A stretch of DNA of 64,000 nt from Verrucomicrobiaceae bacterium (GTDB taxonomy: Bacteria; Verrucomicrobiota; Verrucomicrobiia; Verrucomicrobiales; Verrucomicrobiaceae): assembly GCA_016713245.1 (NCBI GenBank), contig JADJPM010000004.1:1984001-2048000 (forward strand), written 5' to 3'. This document shows, piece by piece, positions 9,187 through 18,028 of this stretch. The notes under the pieces were generated by a model that was not told where the DNA came from, searched no databases, and saw only the letters and a program-made list of their open reading frames with translations. Each line of letters begins with the position of its first letter. Within the stretch, counting starts at the first letter, position 1. The position numbers and the translations under genes were made by a program.

Positions 9187-9987
9187 TCATTCGCCTTCTT
9201 CTTCGAGCCGCCAGGGCCTCTCCGGCTCAGGCAGTAGATTCGAAATGCCCGGCGGCACCAGCGTGATGACGAGGTCGATAGGAATGAGCACACCGGTGGT
9301 GTCTTTGCGGAAGTTTCGCGGATGGGCGTCGGTGGCAAGGATGCCGTCACTTTGGCGATACCATGTCACGTTTTGGATTTCCGGGTTCACGATGAGGTCG
9401 GCGCTGACTTGAGTGAATCCGAACGCTGCGAAGAAGGCGTTTACGTCACCTTCCGTGGCAGGGTCTTCCACAAGCTGGTCAATATAGGGCTGCGAGACGG
9501 CCATCTGCGGCTCGGCACTGGCAGGATTGACGATGCCTTTGTAGTGCGTCTCCAGACCAAAAACCGCTTCGATAACTGCCCATCGCCGGAGGTATTCGGA
9601 GGGCAAGGCCCCGCGCATGGCGAGCTTTCGCTTGTTTTGAAACGTGCGCGGATCGAGCAGCACCGTCTCATCCAGTATCCGGCCATAAAAACCAAGGACG
9701 GTGTGTTTGAAGACGGTAGTCTTGGTTTCGTCGCCAAACACAATATGCTCACCACCAACAAACGTGGGCTCGTCACAGGGCGGCGGCGGAGCCGTTGGCT
9801 CCGATGCTAATCGCTTTAGCTCAATCTCACGGGCGGCGGCGAGCTGACCCTTCCGTTCTGGGCCAAAATGGAGTGAATCATGTGCTCCCGAGAGACGCGC
9901 GGCTGCTTCGAGATGGCTTCGCGCATTTTGCGGGGATCGGTCAGGATGATGGTCGGGTTCTTCATGGGATGATGATGGTTGGTTCAT
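9187..9987 (-). CDS. Protein resembling the Ser/Thr/Tyr kinase domain of phage polyvalent proteins
   Basis: 266 residues. From ~residue 70 it resembles the small kinase-like module of polyvalent proteins: a strand pair around TFVGGEHIVFGDETKTTVFK, then LPSEYLRRWAVIEAVFGLET, an AVSQPYID segment and a catalytic-like ATDAHPRNF followed by IPIDLVI. The first ~45 residues (MNQPSSSHEEPDHHPDRSPQ) look unnatural. A different frame starting at ATG 9966 reads MKNPTIILTDPRKMREAISK and stops at 9813, so the start may be frameshifted or two short genes may overlap. Such kinases are normally carried by phage or mobile elements; no other phage gene is nearby. Family match is from memory of motifs only. Confidence 0.55.
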   Translation of the reverse strand: MNQPSSSHEEPDHHPDRSPQNARSHLEAAARLSGAHDSLHFGPERKGQLAAAREIELKRLASEPTAPPPPCDEPTFVGGEHIVFGDETKTTVFKHTVLGFYGRILDETVLLDPRTFQNKRKLAMRGALPSEYLRRWAVIEAVFGLETHYKGIVNPASAEPQMAVSQPYIDQLVEDPATEGDVNAFFAAFGFTQVSADLIVNPEIQNVTWYRQSDGILATDAHPRNFRKDTTGVLIPIDLVITLVPPGISNLLPEPERPWRLEEEGE

Positions 9988-10019
9988 AAAACTTCGTCAA
10001 GCGGCGGGATGGATACGCT

Positions 10020-11117
10020 TCATGGTGGCGAAATCTGAATCGAGAGGGTGCGGAGATTGGGGTGGGGAAGTTTGGCGCTGAGATCGACTTCGAAGGGCCT
10101 TTGCGTGGTGTTTCCGGCGAGGTCTTCGAGTTCGGGATCAATGGTGATTTCATGTTTACCTGGCTTCCAGGGCGCTTCGGGCGTGAAACGCCATTCGATG
10201 TGTTGGAGGTCGATGACCTTCGCTTCGGCATCACCGGGCGTTTGTTTCACTTGGAGGGCACGAGCGAAGATTTGAGGCTCGAAGAGTTCGTTCGTGATCA
10301 CCACAAGCGGCTCGGTCGTTCCGGCCTTGGGCGGATGAATCTGCCAGCGGGCGGGATCAGGCTGCTCGTGATCGGCGACAATGGGTTCGAGATCGAAAAC
10401 ACCTTCTTTACTTATCGGCACGCCGCTCGTGGACCGCCACTGCCCGGAGGCGACGAGGCGGTAGTGCTCTCCCGCGATCAAAACCGGCCCTTCATCGACA
10501 TGGAGATTCACGCCGGTCTTTTGGCGGCCCGGATGCAGCATCACCGTGAGCCGTTTGCCATCCGGTGACCACAGTTCGGTCTCGCGAAAGGCTCCCGCGA
10601 CTTCTTCGCCGTTTCGCTTCTGCAACGTGAGATGCTTCAAGAAAACGCCCTGCTCCATTGGCTCCGAAAAGTCGAGGTAGAGCTTCAGAGTGTTGGCTGG
10701 AACGAGGCTGGTGTTTGGAGAGAGATGGACCCTGGGGCGCACCGGATCGGATTGATCCAACGAGAAATAGCCGCCGCTGGATGAAGCGCCGGTCTCGATC
10801 GTGAAACGATACGACTGTCCGCGCACGAAGGGGGCCGAGGGCTTGAAGAAGAGGGTGCCCTTTTCGGAGGATTTGCTGCCGAACAGCGGCCGTGAAGAAC
10901 CCTCGACGAATACCGAGAGGTGACCGGGGGCCGTTGTGTGGGGCGATTGGACGGCAAGAGTGCCGTTGTCGATCTTCCAATTTGTTCGGGCCGATTCTCC
11001 CAAGCAGGACTCACGCAAAGGCGCAAAGGCGCAAAGAATCAGCAGATTGAAAACTGAGAATTGCCGCCGGGCGTTCGCGAGTGCCCGGCGAGGCAATTTG
11101 TCATTTTCTGTTCTCAT
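10020..11117 (-). CDS. Hypothetical secreted Ig-like/SbsA-type domain protein
   Basis: 365 residues, starting at the ATG that overlaps the previous stop (ATGA at 11114-11117), so translated together with the upstream gene. A hydrophobic stretch at ~20-32 (FSVFNLLILCAFAPL) could be a signal peptide. The rest is beta-rich with SbsA/Big-type 'extreme value' segments: LYLDFSEPMEQG and EWRFTPEAPWKPGKHEITID. The region encoding the hydrophobic stretch contains a short tandem repeat (see findings), so the N-terminus may be partly repeat-derived. No enzymatic motif was seen. Likely envelope or extracellular. Confidence 0.55.
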   Translation of the reverse strand: MRTENDKLPRRALANARRQFSVFNLLILCAFAPLRESCLGESARTNWKIDNGTLAVQSPHTTAPGHLSVFVEGSSRPLFGSKSSEKGTLFFKPSAPFVRGQSYRFTIETGASSSGGYFSLDQSDPVRPRVHLSPNTSLVPANTLKLYLDFSEPMEQGVFLKHLTLQKRNGEEVAGAFRETELWSPDGKRLTVMLHPGRQKTGVNLHVDEGPVLIAGEHYRLVASGQWRSTSGVPISKEGVFDLEPIVADHEQPDPARWQIHPPKAGTTEPLVVITNELFEPQIFARALQVKQTPGDAEAKVIDLQHIEWRFTPEAPWKPGKHEITIDPELEDLAGNTTQRPFEVDLSAKLPHPNLRTLSIQISPP

Positions 11118-12232
11118 GGCAACGCCGCCACTTCCAAGCTCAGCGTGCCTTCGTTTTCCTTCAAAATGATCGCACGGGTGTTGTCGAGTTTGTCGGCTTG
11201 GACGGCTCCGAAGAGGCTATCGACGATCTCGATGCCTTGCGGGCCTTCGTGTTGTTTTTCATCGCGGCGGGCGGCGTTTTCGTTGGTCTGCGGGGCGTCG
11301 AGGTAGTCCATGCTGATGCGGGCACCCCACATCTTGCTGGGGCCGAAGGCGTTCTGCTTGAAGCGTTGGGTGTGGACGACGAGCCAGTCCTTGCCGCTTT
11401 TGTCGGTGTAGCTGAAGAGATCGAGCGGGCGGTTGCCGCTGCCGAGTTCCACCATGCTCACGCCTTTGACCTGGGCACCGCTTTGCAGGTCATCGACTTT
11501 GAATTTGGCCACCGGCGTGCAGGCAAAGGCACCGACGACGAAGGTCTCGCCCTTGTCAGAATAGGGGATGAAGCTCTGGATCGGTGCTTTCGTCTCCCAT
11601 TTGCGATGGGCGACGTGGTAAGTCTCGGCGCTGAAGACGTTGGCGGTGCTGCCGTGCTTGATCGGCACGGGGATGGTGAAGATGCGGGAGGCGAATTCTT
11701 CGTTGCAGGTGCCGGTGGCGAAGACGCGTGTGCCATCGAAGGCCACATCGGTGATGTGGGTGACCTTGCTGGCGGTGCCGCCGGGCAGCGTGATGCGTGC
11801 CCACGGGAGGTTCGTGGTATCAAAAGGAGCGACCTTGCCTGCGGCATCGACGGTCACGATAAGCACGGCATTGTCTGGTCGGCGTTGCACGGCGAGGTAG
11901 ATGCGACCGCTGGCAGGATTGGCGGCGAGGTCTTTGATGGTGATGTCCTCCTTCTTCGCGCCGAGTCCACCGGCGATGACGCTGCCGATGTCCGCCACCG
12001 GCTTATCGAGCACCTTCTTTTCAGGGCCGATATCGCCCGTTTGGATGGCGACGATACTCGCCGTGCCGGGTTCGGCCACGAGCAGCAAGCCATTCGGGCC
12101 AAAACTGATCGAGGAGAGTGATTTGAACTCCAAACCACCTGTCTGGGGCGATTCGATGAGCGAGGGCGAAACAGCGACCGGAGCCGCAGCGAGCGTGGTG
12201 GCCGCAAAGGCGGCGAGGAGCGTGGTTTTCAT
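11114..12232 (-). CDS. Secreted beta-propeller-like protein of unknown function
   Basis: 372 residues from ATG 12232 (MKTTLLAAFAATTLAAAPVA: clear signal peptide). The frame is open to 12439, but that extension overlaps the ppk1 coding region and is not credible. The body has repeated strand-turn units such as SISFGPNGLLLVAEPGTAS, LAANPASGRIYLAVQ and HITDVAFDGTRVFATG, typical of six-bladed propeller (SMP-30/NHL-like) folds. No catalytic site identified. First gene of a two-gene operon with the Ig-like protein, whose start it overlaps. The gap to ppk1 upstream is 49 bases. Confidence 0.6.
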   Translation of the reverse strand: MKTTLLAAFAATTLAAAPVAVSPSLIESPQTGGLEFKSLSSISFGPNGLLLVAEPGTASIVAIQTGDIGPEKKVLDKPVADIGSVIAGGLGAKKEDITIKDLAANPASGRIYLAVQRRPDNAVLIVTVDAAGKVAPFDTTNLPWARITLPGGTASKVTHITDVAFDGTRVFATGTCNEEFASRIFTIPVPIKHGSTANVFSAETYHVAHRKWETKAPIQSFIPYSDKGETFVVGAFACTPVAKFKVDDLQSGAQVKGVSMVELGSGNRPLDLFSYTDKSGKDWLVVHTQRFKQNAFGPSKMWGARISMDYLDAPQTNENAARRDEKQHEGPQGIEIVDSLFGAVQADKLDNTRAIILKENEGTLSLEVAALP

Positions 12233-12281
12233 GGCGGTACACCCATCGTAGGATGGCCGCCGGTTCTTTGTCACGACCAAA

Positions 12282-14432
12282 CTAGCCTTTCGGCGTGTGT
12301 GGCACGAGGACGTCCGCAGCGGTGTTTTGCTTGGCTCGCTTGGCAGCTTCTTTGGCGAAGACTTCCTGGGAACGCACCACTTTGGCGCTGGGCGTTGTGG
12401 GTGTGACCCAGGTGCCATCGGGACGCAGGATGCGGCCACGGGAGGTGTCTTTGAAGTGGGTCTCCAAGATGTGCGTGAGGCGTTTGCGGGCTTCTTTGTC
12501 CTCGACGGGCACGAGTAGCTCGACGCGCTTGCTCAGGTTGCGGTTCATGAAATCCGCGCTGGCGATGAAGACGGCATTTTTGCCGCCCTGGCGGAACCAG
12601 AAGATGCGGGCGTGCTCCAGGTAGCGGTCGATGATGCTCACGACGCTGATGTTTTCACTCAGCCCCTTCACGCCGGGGCGGAGGCAGCAGATGCCGCGGA
12701 TGTTGAGGCGGATCTTCACCCCTGCGCGGGAGGCTTCATAGAGCGCCTCGATCATCTCGCGGTCTTCGAGGGCGTTCATCTTGAGCATGATCTCGGCGGT
12801 CTCACCCTGACGGGCACGTTCGCCCTCGCTGCGGATGAGGGAGACAAGGCGCTCGCGGAGGCCGAAGGGCGCCATCGAGATCTTCTCGAAGTGCACGAAG
12901 CGGGAGCGGCCGGTGACGGTGTTGAAGAAGGCGGACGCATCACTGCCGAATTCGGCGCGGCAGGTGAGCACGCTGATGTCGGTGTAGAGCTTGGCGGTGG
13001 ATTCGTTGTAGTTTCCGGTGCCGAAATGCATGTAGCGCATCAAGCGACCGGATTCTCGGCGCATGACGAGGCAGACCTTGGCGTGCGTTTTGAGCCCGGC
13101 GACGCCGTAGATGATCTGGGCACCCGCGTTGATGAGGTCGCCAGCACGTTCAAGATTGCGAGCCTCGTCAAAACGAGCCTTTAGCTCGACGAGCACGGTG
13201 ACATGTTTGCCGGCTTGCGCCGCACGGATAAGGGCGGAGATGATGCGGCTATTCTTCGCGGTGCGGTAGAGGATCTGCTTGATGGCGATGACATCGGGAT
13301 CTTCCGCAGCTTCTTCGACGAGGGAGAGGATGGGATCAAAGCTCTCATACGGATGCTGCATCAGGATGTCGCCACGCTTGATGGCGTCGAAGATGCTCTC
13401 ACCGGGCTGGATGGCGGTGCAGGGCTGGCTTTCCCATGGCACCACTTTCAGCTCCTCAAAGCCCGCCAGGCTCGAAATGGCGTAGTAACCACGAAGATCG
13501 AGCTCGCCATTCACTTCGTAGATTTGCGGGCCTTTGGAGCCGCAGAGCTCACGGATGACCTTCACCAGATTTCGCGGGGCACCGGCCTCGATTTCGATGC
13601 GGATGGCCGCGCCGCTTTGACGTTTCTCCAGGATGGCTTCCATCTCGCTGGCAAGGTCAAAGGCACCTTCGTCATCGAGGGTGATGTCGGTGTTCCGGCT
13701 CACGCGGAAGCGGGCGGTGGCGGTGACCTTTTCGGAGGGGAAGAAGTCGCCGATAAAGAGGCTCACGACGTCCTCGACGTTCATGTAAAGGTGCTCGCCG
13801 CCATCGGGATCGGGCACGGGAATGTGTCGCGGCAGCGTGGGGGCCTGTGGCAGCACGAAAATGACCTTCCGCTTCTCGGTGTGGCCGTTTTCACCGTTCT
13901 GCACCGTGCAGATGATCACGATGTGCAATGCAGGGATATTCGCCCGAGGTTGCTCGGCATCCAGAGCCACGGGCGAGAGCACCGGGGCGATGTGCTCGAC
14001 AAAATAATCGTGCAGATGCGTGCGCTGGCCGGTGGTGAGTTCGGAGGCGGTGAGGCGGCGGATGCCTTTCTCGCGCAGCATCGGCAAAAGCTGTCCGTTG
14101 AGAATCTCATACTGGCGGGCCACAAAGGCACCGGCCTGCTGCTGGATCTGCTCCCAAAGCTGTGTCGGGGAAAGGCCCGCGTTGTCTTTGACTCGTTTGC
14201 CCTGCTCCCGCATCACTTGGAGGCCGCCCACGCGGACCATGAAGAACTCGTCGAGGTTCGACGCGGTGATGGCGATGAATTTGACGCGTTCCAGCACGGG
14301 CAAGTCGGCACGGGCGGCCTCATCTAGCACGCGGGAATTGAAGGCCAGCCAGCTCAGCTCGCGGTTGATAAAGTGTTCTTCAGTGAAGACGAATTTCGGG
14401 GTCTCTGTCGGGGGCATTGGTCCCGTCATCAT
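12282..14432 (-). CDS. ppk1: Polyphosphate kinase 1
   Basis: 716 residues, the usual PPK1 length. It builds polyphosphate from ATP and can run in reverse. The N-domain signature FINRELSWLAFNSRVLDEA and ITASNLDEFFMVRVGGL open the protein. The two phospholipase-D-like C domains show the catalytic histidine segment GLKTHAKVCLVMRRE and the HFGTGNYNESTAKLYTD motif. The extreme C-terminus adds a short Lys/Ala-rich tail. Divergent from the small gene at 14546, so 14433-14545 carries both promoters. Two adjacent ATG codons begin the frame; either could be used. Confidence 0.96.
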   Translation of the reverse strand: MMTGPMPPTETPKFVFTEEHFINRELSWLAFNSRVLDEAARADLPVLERVKFIAITASNLDEFFMVRVGGLQVMREQGKRVKDNAGLSPTQLWEQIQQQAGAFVARQYEILNGQLLPMLREKGIRRLTASELTTGQRTHLHDYFVEHIAPVLSPVALDAEQPRANIPALHIVIICTVQNGENGHTEKRKVIFVLPQAPTLPRHIPVPDPDGGEHLYMNVEDVVSLFIGDFFPSEKVTATARFRVSRNTDITLDDEGAFDLASEMEAILEKRQSGAAIRIEIEAGAPRNLVKVIRELCGSKGPQIYEVNGELDLRGYYAISSLAGFEELKVVPWESQPCTAIQPGESIFDAIKRGDILMQHPYESFDPILSLVEEAAEDPDVIAIKQILYRTAKNSRIISALIRAAQAGKHVTVLVELKARFDEARNLERAGDLINAGAQIIYGVAGLKTHAKVCLVMRRESGRLMRYMHFGTGNYNESTAKLYTDISVLTCRAEFGSDASAFFNTVTGRSRFVHFEKISMAPFGLRERLVSLIRSEGERARQGETAEIMLKMNALEDREMIEALYEASRAGVKIRLNIRGICCLRPGVKGLSENISVVSIIDRYLEHARIFWFRQGGKNAVFIASADFMNRNLSKRVELLVPVEDKEARKRLTHILETHFKDTSRGRILRPDGTWVTPTTPSAKVVRSQEVFAKEAAKRAKQNTAADVLVPHTPKG

Positions 14433-14545
14433 GGGGCGGGGAGGGACGGAGGCAAGTGACGTTCAACGGCCACCCTACGATGTGATCCGGCCTATAGTTC
14501 CTTGCCAGCCATCAAAAGGCATGGTTGTTGCCAATTGAACAAGCC

Positions 14546-14911
14546 ATGAAAGTTAAAAAGTTAATCGCCGAGTCAATCGAGCTTCACGACTCAAAGGGAA
14601 ACCTCCGCATGAGCCTTCATGCATACGCCACGCCGGCAGGCCCAAGCCTTGATTTGTATGGAGAAGACCGATCTGCCATATCCCTGTCAATCTTTGAGGG
14701 AACTGCCAATATCACCATACGAGAACCCGACGGACGAACTGCTATTACTATTGCCCGTCGAAACGATGGCAGGCTCGGAATAACCGTGGGCAACGCTGTT
14801 CTTGCATTTCCAGGGCTGCCGAAGCGTCCAAGAAAGACGCTTCCGAAAAGCTCCCAGGGCACAAAATTACAAAAGAAGAAGCCATCCAAAGGTGGTCGCA
14901 CTCAAAAGTAA
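14546..14911 (+). CDS. Small hypothetical beta-repeat protein
   Basis: 121 residues from ATG 14546 (a TTG at 14525 is in frame but less likely). The sequence is built of short strand pairs repeating every ~20 residues (ELHDSKGNLRMSL, SLDLYGEDRSAISLS, ITIREPDGRTAITI, GRLGITVGNAVLAF), a pattern I associate with uncharacterised small beta proteins. It ends in a Lys/Arg-rich tail (KRPRKTLPKSSQG onward). Base composition is more AT-rich than its neighbours, a hint of recent transfer. Convergent with potC, 35 bases away. Confidence 0.5.
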   Translation: MKVKKLIAESIELHDSKGNLRMSLHAYATPAGPSLDLYGEDRSAISLSIFEGTANITIREPDGRTAITIARRNDGRLGITVGNAVLAFPGLPKRPRKTLPKSSQGTKLQKKKPSKGGRTQK

Positions 14912-14946
14912 TCTGACAGGCAAAACCCTTTGTTTGAAGATGATGC

Positions 14947-15714
14947 TCACCTCCTCCTCTCCAGCCGGAAAGCCAGAGCGGCCAGCAGGAAGGAGCCAGC
15001 GATCATGAGGGTGCTCAGGGCGTTGATCATGGGCAGGTTGCGGCCTTTCATCATGCTGGCGACACGCAGTGGCAGGGTCGTGGTGCCGGGGCCGCTGACG
15101 AAGAAGGTGATGACGTAGTCGTCGATGGACAGCGTGAAGGCCAGCAGGCCTCCGGCGAGGATGCCGGGCAGTAGCAGTGGCACGAGGACCTTCCGCGTGG
15201 CGGTCCACGGCGAAGCACCGAGGTCGCGGGCGGCATCGAGCAGGGTGAAATCGAAGTCCTGCAAGCGGCCGAGCACCACCATGGTCACAAAACTTACGCT
15301 GAAGGTCACATGGGCGATCCAGATCGTCGCCATGCCCAGTTCCACGCCGAGCGCGACGAAGAAGGCGAGCAGCGACATGCCCATCAGGATGTCCGGCATC
15401 ACCAGCGGCAGCGTCACCAGCATGGAGTGCAGGCTTTGCAGCCACGACTTGAAGCGATGCAGCGCCAGCGCCGCGAGCGTGCCGAGCACCATCGCGGTGA
15501 CCGAGGAGACGGCGGCAATCTTGAGCGTGATGAAAAGGGCGTCCCAGACCTCGTCGGCCTCGCGGAGCTTTTCATACCATTGCCAGGTGAAGCCCTCCCA
15601 CTCGCCGCCAAAGCGCGAGGCGTTGAAGGAATTCAGCACCAGCATGGCCAGCGGGGCGAAAAAGAAGGCCAGCACGACCATCGTGACGAGGGCAGGGAAC
15701 CACGATCTTTTCAC
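14947..15714 (-). CDS. potC: ABC transporter permease, spermidine/putrescine PotC type
   Basis: About 255 residues with six predicted membrane helices and the permease coupling (EAA) loop, LLDAARDLGASPWTATRKVL. The conserved DDYVITFFVSGPGTTTLP segment is typical of PotC. GTG 15714 is chosen because it overlaps the potB stop in a GTGA junction; the open frame continues upstream inside potB but that is not needed. It forms the inner-membrane channel together with PotB. No ATPase (potA) or binding-protein (potD) gene is adjacent. Confidence 0.9.
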   Translation of the reverse strand: MKRSWFPALVTMVVLAFFFAPLAMLVLNSFNASRFGGEWEGFTWQWYEKLREADEVWDALFITLKIAAVSSVTAMVLGTLAALALHRFKSWLQSLHSMLVTLPLVMPDILMGMSLLAFFVALGVELGMATIWIAHVTFSVSFVTMVVLGRLQDFDFTLLDAARDLGASPWTATRKVLVPLLLPGILAGGLLAFTLSIDDYVITFFVSGPGTTTLPLRVASMMKGRNLPMINALSTLMIAGSFLLAALAFRLERRR

Positions 15715-16565
15715 GACGCGGTCTCCTTTCCAAAAACACGACGCCAAAGCGCCGCGAGCAGCATCGGCACGAGCACGGCGAGCATCAGGCAGGCGGCGAG
15801 AGCGCTGGCGTGCGGCAGGTTGCGGTCGCCAAAGGCACGCTGGGTGATCTTGTTGCCGAGCATCTCATCATTCGGACCGCCGATGAACTGCGGGATCACA
15901 TACTGACCGAGGGCGCAGACGAAGACCATCAACGCCGCCGACATCAGTCCACGACGCACGCCCGGCACAAACACCCGCCAAAACGCCCGCCACGGGCTGG
16001 CACCCAGATCACGGGCGGCATCGAGGAGTTGAAAATCAAACTTCTCCGCCGCCGCGTAGAGCGGGAGGATGGCGAAGGGCAGTTGGGTGTAAACGAGCAC
16101 CAGCAGCACGGCACCTGCATTGTTCAGCAGCATCGCATCCTCAGAGACCAGGCCACAGCGGATCAAAAACTGCGTGAGAGCGCCTTCGGGATGCAGCAGC
16201 GATTTCCAGGCAAAGATGCGGATGATGAAATTCGTCAGGAACGGCACCACCACGAGCAGCAGGAGCAACCGACGCCATGTCTCGCCGACGCGGGCAATGT
16301 GAAACGCCATCGGCAAGGCCAGCGTGAGGCAGATGAGGGCCGTCGCCGCACTCAGCCAGACCGTTTGCCAGACCACCGGCAGGTAATTGGCCTCCCAGAC
16401 CGCTTTCAGCGTGTCGAGGCTCCACCCTTCCCCGATGCCGCCGCGAAGATCGGAAGGTCGAAAAGCCATCGAAACGACCAAACCGGCCGGAACCGCAGAA
16501 AACGCCAGCATCCATGCCAGCGAAGGCAGGGTGAGGAAAAATTCGCGGCGGCGGTTCGTGCTCAA
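15711..16565 (-). CDS. potB: ABC transporter permease, spermidine/putrescine PotB type
   Basis: Membrane permease with the EAA loop LLDAARDLGASPWRAFWRVF and PotB landmarks FLTNFIIRIFAWKSLLHPEG and PQFIGGPNDEMLGNKI. The start is uncertain: TTG 16565 (MSTNRRREFFLTLPSLAWML) fits the family N-terminus. The frame stays open to 16772, but that would overlap the divergent sialidase gene. Operon with potC through a 4-base overlap. The substrate is a polyamine by family, but the loss of neighbouring potA/potD means the specificity is inferred. Confidence 0.87.
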   Translation of the reverse strand: MSTNRRREFFLTLPSLAWMLAFSAVPAGLVVSMAFRPSDLRGGIGEGWSLDTLKAVWEANYLPVVWQTVWLSAATALICLTLALPMAFHIARVGETWRRLLLLLVVVPFLTNFIIRIFAWKSLLHPEGALTQFLIRCGLVSEDAMLLNNAGAVLLVLVYTQLPFAILPLYAAAEKFDFQLLDAARDLGASPWRAFWRVFVPGVRRGLMSAALMVFVCALGQYVIPQFIGGPNDEMLGNKITQRAFGDRNLPHASALAACLMLAVLVPMLLAALWRRVFGKETAS

Positions 16566-16677
16566 GGCGGCGCACAGAGGGCGTGATTGCCTCAAAATCA
16601 AGCCGGGGCGTGGCCTCACGGTGAAACCAGCGTTACCGACGAAGCCCGCACCCAATGCAGGCGTATTCTGCGGCACC

Positions 16678-17874
16678 ATGTTGAATCGACTTTCCCTCAC
16701 TGCCGCCCTCGTTTTTCCGCTACTGGCCCACGCCGAGCCTCCCAAGGCCACGATCCTCGAAACGAAGATCATCTCCCAGCAGCCTGACCTCTACCACGGC
16801 TGGCCCACGGTGGCCCGGCGGGCGAATGGCGAGCTTTGGGTTTCCTGTTCGGGTGGTCGCGAATCGCATGTGTGCCCGTTTGGTCAGGTCGTGGCGATGA
16901 CTTCCCGCGATGAGGGCAAAACATGGACCTTCCCCCGCGTGCTGCTCGATAGCGCCACAGACGACCGCGACTCCGGCGTGCTCGAAACGGCCAAGGGCAC
17001 GCTGTTGGTCACCACCTTCACCTCGCTGGCCTACGAGGACAGTTTCAAGAAAGCCACGATGATGGCCGAGCACACCGACAAGGGCTGGGTCTCCAAAGCC
17101 ATGCCGCCGGAGCGATTCGCTCGCTGGAAAGCCGCACACGAGCGCCTCAACGACGAAGAACGCCAGGCGGAGCTTGGCGAGTGGCTCATCCGCAGCAGCG
17201 ACGGCGGCAAAACATGGTCGCCCCGCATTCCCACGGTCGTGAATAGCCCCCACGGCCCCATCCAGCTCAAGGACGGCCGCCTGCTTTACCTCGGCAAGCA
17301 GCTCTGGACCGGTGACAAGAAGATCGGTGCCGCCGAATCCAAGGACGATGGCCTGACGTGGCAGTGGCTTTCGGAGATTCCGACCCGCCCCGGCGATGAA
17401 GTGCCGAAAGGCCTGCACGAACTCCATGCCGTCGAGGCCGCCGATGGCACGATCATCGCCCAGATCCGCAATCACAACACCGCCAACAAAGGCGAGACGC
17501 TGCAATCCGAGTCCAAAGACGGCGGCAAGACCTGGAGCATGCCGCATTCCATCGGCGTTTGGGGCCTGCCCAGCCACCTGTTGAAGCTTCGCGATGGTCG
17601 CCTCGTCATGACCTGCGGCCACCGTCGCCCGCCCTTTGGCAACCAAGCCCGGATCAGCACCGACAACGGCCAAACCTGGAGTGAAGGCATCATCCTCTCC
17701 GGCGATGGCGCAGGCGGCGACCTCGGTTACCCCAGCACGGTCGAGCTCACCGACGGCACGCTTTTGAGCGTCTGGTATGAAAAGATGAAGGACACCCCCA
17801 CGCCGTCCTTCGTCAGGCGACCTGGCGGCTGGAGTGAGGCTGAGTCGGGGCCGAAAAGATCGGCCCCATGTTAA
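16678..17874 (+). CDS. Secreted sialidase-like Asp-box protein, C-terminus frameshifted
   Basis: ATG 16678 gives MLNRLSLTAALVFPLLAHAE, a clear signal peptide; the longer open frame upstream is rejected. It carries at least five Asp-box (BNR) motifs: SRDEGKTWTF, SSDGGKTWSP, SKDDGLTWQW, SKDGGKTWSM and STDNGQTWSE, which mark a six-bladed sialidase-fold propeller. Family members are exo-sialidases or related glycosidases. The final ~24 residues are out of register: one missing base near 17802 would restore an ending VLRQATWRLE with a stop at 17835-17837, as family proteins end. Divergent from potB. Confidence 0.82.
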   Translation: MLNRLSLTAALVFPLLAHAEPPKATILETKIISQQPDLYHGWPTVARRANGELWVSCSGGRESHVCPFGQVVAMTSRDEGKTWTFPRVLLDSATDDRDSGVLETAKGTLLVTTFTSLAYEDSFKKATMMAEHTDKGWVSKAMPPERFARWKAAHERLNDEERQAELGEWLIRSSDGGKTWSPRIPTVVNSPHGPIQLKDGRLLYLGKQLWTGDKKIGAAESKDDGLTWQWLSEIPTRPGDEVPKGLHELHAVEAADGTIIAQIRNHNTANKGETLQSESKDGGKTWSMPHSIGVWGLPSHLLKLRDGRLVMTCGHRRPPFGNQARISTDNGQTWSEGIILSGDGAGGDLGYPSTVELTDGTLLSVWYEKMKDTPTPSFVRRPGGWSEAESGPKRSAPC

Positions 17875-18028
17875 CCAATTGGCCCAGAACTCGGCGCATT
17901 TTGCGCCACCTTTTCATTTCTGCCCCTTGTGTACTCTGTCGGATCCCCGGGAAAGGCTTGGTGGTGCGACAAGAGTCTCAATTTCAGGTCCGTTTCGTCA
18001 TTCGCCATTCTGATTTCGTCATTGCCCC

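Noticed and set aside
12233..12439. N-terminal extension of the beta-propeller gene
   Set aside because: Overlaps the end of ppk1 and is low-quality Ser/Pro/Arg sequence; a signal peptide begins at ATG 12232.
13203..14327. 374-codon plus-strand frame opposite ppk1
   Set aside because: ppk1 is unmistakable on the other strand.
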